NCBI GenBank assembly: GCA_044841755.1
Contig: JAXOFM010000003.1
Location: 1 to 64,000 of the forward strand
Source: CAZAPO01 sp044841755
GTDB taxonomy: Bacteria > Bacteroidota > Bacteroidia > Flavobacteriales > Flavobacteriaceae
Direction: 5' to 3'
DNA: 64,000 nt
The notes below the pieces were generated by a model. That model searched no databases and was not told the origin of the DNA. It saw only the letters and a list, made by a program, of their open reading frames with translations. Numbering within the stretch: position 1 is the first letter of the stretch; every line of letters begins with the position of its first letter. Below, piece by piece: positions 59,076 through 64,000 of this stretch. The position numbers and the translations under genes are program-made.

Positions 59076-60794
59076 TCAAAGATTTCCTTTTTTGAGTTGC
59101 TCAACAGCATAATTGCATGCTCTTGCTGTTAAGGCCATATAGGTTAACGATGGATTACCCCATCCATTAGAGTTCATACAAGAACCATCCGTAACAAAGA
59201 TATTTGGAATATCATGTACTTGATTCCAACGGTTAAGCACCGATTTTTTAGGGTCATTACCCATTCTAGCTGTACCCATTTCGTGTATACTCAATCCGGG
59301 TTCGCTAGGATCATCAAAAGTACCTATATCTTTAAATCCTGACACTTCCAACATCTCAGCACTTGAGGAGAGCATTTCTTTTCGCATTTGTTTTTCATTT
59401 TCACCAAACTCCATATCGGTCACTAACATTGGAAGCCCCCAAGAATCTCTCTTTTCTTGATCAAGATAAATTCTGTTTTTATGATCTGGTAAACACTCAC
59501 CAAAGGCAAGGAATGTAAATGTCCATGGACCAGGTTTAACTAATTTATTTTTCCATTCAGCTCCAAACTCATTACCGTCATATCCACGATCCCATCCTTC
59601 ACGACCAGCCCAACCATAAGTGCTAAAACCTCTAAGATAATCTGCTCTCTTAGTCTTTGCATTTAGGTTTTGAAACCGTGGCACTATCACATCGACTGGA
59701 CGTCTTCCTTTGTGATATTGATCTTCAAATCCATCAAAAGTTCCATAGGCACCCACTTGAAAGTGATTGTCCATAAGATTGTGTCCAAGTTCTTCACTAG
59801 TATTTGCAAGTCCATCAGGAAAGCTGTTAGCTACTGAGTTTAGTAATATACTTGTACTTCCTAGAGTTGATGCGCAAAGAAATATAATTTTAGCATTAAA
59901 GGTTATTACCTCTTTGGTGATAGTATCAACTATTTGAACCCCTGAAGCTTTTTTTGAGTTTTTATTGTATAGTATCGTGTGAACGATTGAGTTCGTTCTT
60001 AAGGTCATGTTACCCGTTCTTTCTGCTGCTGGTAGGGTCACCGAGTTGCTACTAAAATATGCGCCGTATGGACAGCCTCTTCGACACATATTACGCGCCA
60101 TGCATTTACTTCTTCCACCATGATGAGTTGTGAGATTAACTGTACGTCCAATAGTGAGTCTTCTGTCTGAATAGTTATTTTCTATTTTGGATGCAACATG
60201 TTTTTCTAGGCAATTCATTTCCCATGGTGGAAGAAACTTACCATCGGGTACTTGGAATAAGTTGTCTTTATTTCCGCTCACGCCAATGTAAGATTCAACA
60301 TAATCATACCAAGGCTCAATATCTTTATATCTAATTGGCCAATCTAATCCAACACCATCACGTGCATTTGCTTCAAATTCGAGATCACCCCTTCTATATG
60401 CCCATCTTCCCCAAATTAAAGACCTGCCGCCAACTTGATAACCACGTGTCCATAAGAATGGTTTCTTTTGTATATAAGGGTTCTCATTATCCTTAACAAA
60501 AAAATGCTTTGTTCCTTGATCTAAGGCATATGAAGATCGATTTTGAATTGGGTACACTTCCTTAATTTCTTTTGGTGTCAATTTGTTACCATAAGGCAAT
60601 TCCCATGGATGCTTGTACATAGTATGATAGTCTTCAATATGACGTACCATCCTTCCACGTTCTAAAACTAGTGTTTTAATACCTTTTTCAGTAAGTTCTT
60701 TTGCTGCCCAGCCACCACTAATACCAGTGCCAACAACAATAGCATCGAAGGTATGTTGTTGTTTTGATTTGATATTTAGATTAGGTATTAACAT
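59076..60794 (-). CDS. GMC-family FAD-dependent sugar oxidoreductase
   Basis: A 572-residue protein from the ATG at 60794; the frame to 60821 adds nine residues and overlaps the TIR gene's stop. The Rossmann motif 'VVGTGISGGWAAKELTEKG' (G22-x-G24-x2-G27), 'GGRSLIWGRWAYR', and the C-terminal 'SIHEMGTARMGNDPKKSVLNRWNQVHDIPNIFVTDGSCMNSNGWGNPSLTYMALTARACNYA' carry the FAD site and the catalytic His/Asn of the GMC family, subgroup paired with gluconate-dehydrogenase subunit 3. It probably oxidises a sugar or sugar alcohol and is exported with the Tat-tagged small subunit. It follows the TIR-domain gene by 11 bases. Confidence 0.88.
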   Translation of the reverse strand: MLIPNLNIKSKQQHTFDAIVVGTGISGGWAAKELTEKGIKTLVLERGRMVRHIEDYHTMYKHPWELPYGNKLTPKEIKEVYPIQNRSSYALDQGTKHFFVKDNENPYIQKKPFLWTRGYQVGGRSLIWGRWAYRRGDLEFEANARDGVGLDWPIRYKDIEPWYDYVESYIGVSGNKDNLFQVPDGKFLPPWEMNCLEKHVASKIENNYSDRRLTIGRTVNLTTHHGGRSKCMARNMCRRGCPYGAYFSSNSVTLPAAERTGNMTLRTNSIVHTILYNKNSKKASGVQIVDTITKEVITFNAKIIFLCASTLGSTSILLNSVANSFPDGLANTSEELGHNLMDNHFQVGAYGTFDGFEDQYHKGRRPVDVIVPRFQNLNAKTKRADYLRGFSTYGWAGREGWDRGYDGNEFGAEWKNKLVKPGPWTFTFLAFGECLPDHKNRIYLDQEKRDSWGLPMLVTDMEFGENEKQMRKEMLSSSAEMLEVSGFKDIGTFDDPSEPGLSIHEMGTARMGNDPKKSVLNRWNQVHDIPNIFVTDGSCMNSNGWGNPSLTYMALTARACNYAVEQLKKGNL

Positions 60795-60805
60795 AATTGT
60801 AATAA

Positions 60806-61657
60806 TTAATCTGTTAACCAAGTAAAAGACACTTCTAGATTTTTTAATTTAGAAGTTGGAAGTTTGATCTTATGCACACGAGAATGAACTCCAAAAACTT
60901 TGGCTTTATAGAATTCAACTTTGATTTCATTCCCGAAGCTTGATATGTCAATTAAGTGGCTTTTTTTAGGACCATGATCATCATCTTGTGTAGAGAGAAG
61001 TGATATCATTCCTCGCTTATCATAGATTTTCAAAGCTTTCCACCACTTTATGTTATGCGCTGTAGAAAGGGAAAACTGAACTAAATTTTTAGAGCCGTTT
61101 TTTATATGCTTGGTCTGCATGAGAACATTGTCTTTATCTCTTCCTACTAAAAGTTGAATTCCATTAGCTGGTTCATCTATTTTCACTTCCTTCAAATGAC
61201 TATCTATATAGTCTATTAATTTATCCATCTGTCCCTCGAATGTCGAGTCAGATCTTAGAATTATACTATTTCGACTTGATAAATCTGAAAGTTCATCAGG
61301 TAATTCTTCCTTTTTAGGAGGATTTGACATTTTACCAACCATCACAGGTATAACTGGAATATTCTTTCGAGCTAATGCTGCAGACACTTCTATGCGTACC
61401 CAATCTTCTGGGTTATCTATTTTACGATTACCATTAGCATCTCTTACTTCAAGCCAACCATCACCTATAACTACTAGAAAAATATCAGTTTTGTTTAATT
61501 TCTCATTAATAAAGGTTCTAAAGTCAACACCCAGAGGAATTGTTGAAATATCATAGAAAACACTATCTGGACCAAAAAAAGATTGGAGCCTGTCGGCAAT
61601 ACGTCCTGTAGCTGAGGAAGAGTCAGATCTTCGATAAGTTATAAACACGTTAGCCAT
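60806..61657 (-). CDS. TIR-domain protein with unknown C-terminal beta-rich domain
   Basis: A 283-residue protein. Residues 1-145 are a TIR domain: 'VFITYRRSDSSSATGRIADRLQSFFG', 'VFYDISTIPLGVDFRTFINEKL', 'DIFLVVIGDGWLE' and 'WVRIEVSAALARKNIPVIPVMV'. E90 in W-V-R-I-E is in the place of the catalytic Glu of NAD-cleaving TIR enzymes. Residues about 160-283 form a beta-rich domain ('LVGRDKDNVLMQTKHIKNGSKNLVQFSLSTAHN ... EFYKAKVFGVHSRVHKIKLP') that I cannot name. No transmembrane segment or leader is present, so it is cytoplasmic. It is the first gene of an operon with the GMC oxidoreductase, an unusual setting: no other defence gene is nearby. Confidence 0.82.
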   Translation of the reverse strand: MANVFITYRRSDSSSATGRIADRLQSFFGPDSVFYDISTIPLGVDFRTFINEKLNKTDIFLVVIGDGWLEVRDANGNRKIDNPEDWVRIEVSAALARKNIPVIPVMVGKMSNPPKKEELPDELSDLSSRNSIILRSDSTFEGQMDKLIDYIDSHLKEVKIDEPANGIQLLVGRDKDNVLMQTKHIKNGSKNLVQFSLSTAHNIKWWKALKIYDKRGMISLLSTQDDDHGPKKSHLIDISSFGNEIKVEFYKAKVFGVHSRVHKIKLPTSKLKNLEVSFTWLTD

Positions 61658-62010
61658 AATAGATAAATATAAGCAATTAGTTTGAACTCAATTAAGATTG
61701 ATAAGTTTCAGGGAGAGATTTATTTGCTATTCCAATAATTAAAATGTATTTGACAGCTTTAACCGCATAAAAACCAAAAAAGAAAGAAATTCAAAGAACG
61801 AGAAACCTATAAATAATGACAATACAGAGCTATCAATAAAACTATCAATGAGATTAGCAATAGATACTGCCATTACTGCAGATACAAATCCATTAATGGC
61901 AGTACAATACTAGTAATATGCCTTAAAGACTACATGATAAAAGGATGACAAAAATCATAGAAAAACTGTTTAAAGAGCTCTATTTTTGAATTATCTAAAC
62001 AATCTAACCA
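61658..62010. other. Divergent intergenic region
   Basis: 353 bases between the TIR and DoxX genes must hold both promoters. A possible 44-codon hydrophobic ORF on the minus strand lies at 61739-61873. Otherwise I see nothing; no TAnnTTTG element at a clear position and no RNA gene. Confidence 0.5.
61739..61873 (-). CDS. Possible 44-residue hydrophobic peptide
   Basis: From an ATG at 61873 a 44-codon frame encodes a very hydrophobic chain (starts MAVSIANLIDSFIDSS, ends RLKLSNTF) with one probable membrane helix and a basic end. It sits in front of the TIR gene on the same strand. Could be a small membrane protein, a remnant or chance; AT-rich DNA readily gives Phe/Leu/Ile-rich frames. Confidence 0.2.
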   Translation of the reverse strand: MAVSIANLIDSFIDSSVLSLFIGFSFFEFLSFLVFMRLKLSNTF

Positions 62011-62496
62011 ATGAGTGAAATTGAAAAAGTAGGCAGTCTTAGAAAGAGTGTAGTAGTATTAAGAATATTAATAGGATGGCATTTTTTATATGAAGGGGTC
62101 ATAAAGTTGTATGATCCTGAATGGACATCATTTGGATATTTGGCATCAGCCCAAGGTCCTTTGAAACAATTTTTTTTAGTAATGACCGACGAAGCTATTA
62201 TAAATTGGACTGATGGCTTGAATGTTGCTGCGCTTATTATTGTTGGTCTAACCCTAACATTAGGGATTTTTGAAAAAATAGGGACTATAATTGGGATTGG
62301 TTTACTTGCCATGTATTATTTAACACACCCTCCTTTTCCTTGGTTAGAACAACTACGTATAGAAGGAAATTATTGGTTTGTTAATAAGAATTTAATTGAA
62401 TTGGCTGCACTTTTGGTCATTTATCAATTGCCAACTTCATATTATTTCGGGTTGAGTCGTATTATAAAGAAAAACAAAGAAGAAATTAAAAATTAG
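62011..62496 (+). CDS. DoxX-family membrane protein
   Basis: A 161-residue protein with four membrane helices and the DoxX pattern 'VVVLRILIGWHFLYEGVIKLYDPEWTSFGYLASAQGPLKQFF' and 'VGLTLTLGIFEKIGTIIGIGLLAMYYLTHPP'. DoxX proteins often accompany oxidoreductases and are thought to shuttle electrons or stabilise redox membrane proteins; the exact role here is open. Four bases separate it from the Gfo/Idh/MocA gene, so it is the first gene of that operon. Confidence 0.85.
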   Translation: MSEIEKVGSLRKSVVVLRILIGWHFLYEGVIKLYDPEWTSFGYLASAQGPLKQFFLVMTDEAIINWTDGLNVAALIIVGLTLTLGIFEKIGTIIGIGLLAMYYLTHPPFPWLEQLRIEGNYWFVNKNLIELAALLVIYQLPTSYYFGLSRIIKKNKEEIKN

Positions 62497-62500
62497 ACCT

Positions 62501-64000
62501 ATGAAGTGGACAAGAAGAGACATGCTCAAAGGATTAGGAGGACTACCATTAGTTGGTGGAATTTGGTGGGCTGCTGCAGCCAACAGTGTATTAAGTAATG
62601 AGAAACGTACTGAAATTCTGGAGCATCTGAATATAGAACCGTCTTATCCTACATTACTACCTCCAATTGATGGATCAGCTATTAAAGTAGGTATTATAGG
62701 TTTTGGTATAAGAGGAGAACAGCTATGCAGATCATTAGGTTTTGCTACCAAAGAATGGTTATCCGAGATGAAAAAGGCAGCTGATGAAAATCCGAAACAT
62801 TCAGCCTTGAAAGATTTCCTAGCACAAGAAAAATTAAACGTAAAATTAGTTGCGGTCTGCGATGCTTTTGATAAAAGGGCGAATAAAGCAATAGAATCTT
62901 TTAAAGCTGAAGACAATGATATAAAAAGATATAAAACGCATCAGGAAATGATTGATAGCGGAAATGTAGATGCTGTGATTATTGCTACACCAGACCACTG
63001 GCATGCCCCAATGTCAATTTACGCATTGAATAAAGGCATTCATGTTTATGTTGAAAAACCAATGACACATACTGTTGAAGAAACATATGAACTTAAAAAG
63101 GCCGCTGAAAATTCAAGCGCACGTTTTATGGTTGGTCATCAGCATAGGCAAACAATGAGTTTTAAGACAGCTCAAGATATTATTGAAAAAGGAGTTCTAG
63201 GTCATATATCCATGATTCAAACAAATACTAATAGAAATGATGATAATGGTGCTTGGAACTATCATATTGAAGAGGAAGCCAACGAGCAAACTATTGATTG
63301 GGACATGTTTTTAGGAACTGCACCAAAAATCCCATTCAATAAAAATCATTTCTTTAGATGGAGAAAGTGGTGGGAATATGGATCTGGATTATCAGGTGAT
63401 TTACTAACCCATGATTACGATCGACTTAATTGTGTTATGAAAATGGGTATTCCAGCTTCGGTAACAGCTTCTGGAGGGATTTACACCCATATTGATGGGC
63501 GAAATGTACCTGATGTTTTGCAGGTCAATATGGAATTTCCGGAATATAAGTTGGGAGCAAGTCAGGAAAAAGGAAAAGAAAAGGGGATGACCTTTATTTA
63601 TAGTGCCACCCTTGGTAATGGATTTAGCAGACCTACAATTCTTATGGGTCACGACGGGACAATGGAGTTAGGTAATAAGCTCACTATTTGGCCTGATGGC
63701 AGATCAACGAAATATGTCGATTTACTAGAATCTGAACGGATGCATCCATCCAAGCCTATTTACCAATATGATCCAGCAGCAAATATTCCTGATGCTATTG
63801 CTTCTGCAACGTCTCAATATTTTGCCGACAAAGGTTTGATGTGGACCTATATAGATGGTGTAAGGGTGGATTCTACCTTCTTGCATCTTAAAGAATGGTT
63901 GAGCAGTATTAAGAATGAAAGAAAACTAAGCTGTGGAATTCAAGAAGGATTCGAAGAGGCTATTTCAGCTCATATGGCTGGTCTTTCATATAAATTAGGA
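62501..64000 (+). CDS. Gfo/Idh/MocA-family oxidoreductase, Tat-exported (3' end outside window)
   Basis: The open frame runs from ATG 62501 to the last base of the window (500 codons), so the C-terminus is missing. The N-terminus 'MKWTRRDMLKGLGGLPLVGG' is a twin-arginine signal. The Rossmann motif is 'VGIIGFGIRGEQL', then 'AVIIATPDHWHAPMSIYALNKGIHVYVEKPMTHTVEE' with the EKP Lys, and 'GLSGDLLTHDYDRLN' where the catalytic-helix residues lie. The family uses NAD(P) to oxidise sugars or related compounds; secreted members hold the cofactor tightly. Together with DoxX and the divergent GMC/small-subunit pair it suggests keto-sugar chemistry in the periplasm (inference). Confidence 0.9.
   Translation, partial: MKWTRRDMLKGLGGLPLVGGIWWAAAANSVLSNEKRTEILEHLNIEPSYPTLLPPIDGSAIKVGIIGFGIRGEQLCRSLGFATKEWLSEMKKAADENPKHSALKDFLAQEKLNVKLVAVCDAFDKRANKAIESFKAEDNDIKRYKTHQEMIDSGNVDAVIIATPDHWHAPMSIYALNKGIHVYVEKPMTHTVEETYELKKAAENSSARFMVGHQHRQTMSFKTAQDIIEKGVLGHISMIQTNTNRNDDNGAWNYHIEEEANEQTIDWDMFLGTAPKIPFNKNHFFRWRKWWEYGSGLSGDLLTHDYDRLNCVMKMGIPASVTASGGIYTHIDGRNVPDVLQVNMEFPEYKLGASQEKGKEKGMTFIYSATLGNGFSRPTILMGHDGTMELGNKLTIWPDGRSTKYVDLLESERMHPSKPIYQYDPAANIPDAIASATSQYFADKGLMWTYIDGVRVDSTFLHLKEWLSSIKNERKLSCGIQEGFEEAISAHMAGLSYKLG

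Noticed and set aside
60806..61657. Full Thoeris-like or CBASS defence system around the TIR gene
   Set aside because: No SLOG/ThsA-like protein, cyclase or other effector is coded nearby; the neighbours are sugar oxidoreductases and DoxX.
1..64000. tRNA, rRNA, CRISPR arrays, insertion sequences and integrases
   Set aside because: None seen on reading both strands by eye; a tRNAscan or covariance search was not possible here.

Overview
The window is AT-rich chromosomal DNA of a member of the Bacteroidota, most probably a marine Flavobacteriaceae. Three things point there: type IX secretion (T9SS) cargo with type A and type B sorting tails, PorP/SprF and GldF/GldG gliding-motility components, and promoters of the Bacteroidota form TAnnTTTG instead of E. 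coli boxes. Shine-Dalgarno sequences are mostly absent, as is usual in this phylum. I see no rRNA, tRNA, CRISPR array, insertion sequence or integrase.

Layout. 1-2802: a PorP/SprF-like outer-membrane protein with a repeat tail (cut by the window edge), behind a large T9SS type B adhesin-like protein. 2933-13565: secreted or periplasmic proteins of loose function (beta-helix protein, an intradiol-dioxygenase-like protein without its iron ligands, a ChaN/EreA-like protein, a membrane AraC regulator, DUF2911, DinB, serine hydrolase, PD40 lipoprotein, DUF1080). 13751-25166: a compact sulfur-oxidation locus. 25490-34612: T9SS sugar-dehydrogenase-like protein, DUF4870, dnaN, a gldF-gldG fusion, ABM protein, SAM hydrolase, phoH, purC. 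34613-37136: a small insert bounded on the left by purC and on the right by a displaced, frameshifted 3' end of purC. 37137-43925: a hybrid two-component regulator, cytochrome c lipoprotein, TfoX and a two-subunit xanthine-dehydrogenase-type molybdenum enzyme. 44129-53217: lipoproteins, amino-acid and acetate symporters, acetyl-CoA synthetase. 53387-58003: leuCDAB. 58116-64000: a sugar-oxidation region (GMC oxidoreductase plus small subunit, DoxX, Gfo/Idh/MocA) that also carries a TIR-domain gene.

The most interesting system is the sulfur locus. A Crp/Fnr regulator with three cysteines in its sensor domain is followed by a split YeeE/YedE (thiosulfate transporter-like) pair, a one-piece fusion of iron-sulfur and NrfD-like membrane subunits, a cytoplasmic molybdopterin subunit (together SoeABC-like sulfite dehydrogenase), two SulP anion transporters and a persulfide dioxygenase-rhodanese protein. 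Four of its transcription units share a palindrome GTAAC-N4-GTTAC (one copy has one mismatch). It has the 5-4-5 geometry of Crp/Fnr operators and is centred 28.5, 28.5, 28.5 and 29.5 bases before a TAnnTTTG-type box, which is what class II activation would look like. The proposed flow is sulfane sulfur/thiosulfate uptake, persulfide to sulfite, sulfite to sulfate with electrons to the quinone pool, and anion transport by SulP. Function and direction are inferred from families and context; the operator pattern is read directly from the sequence.
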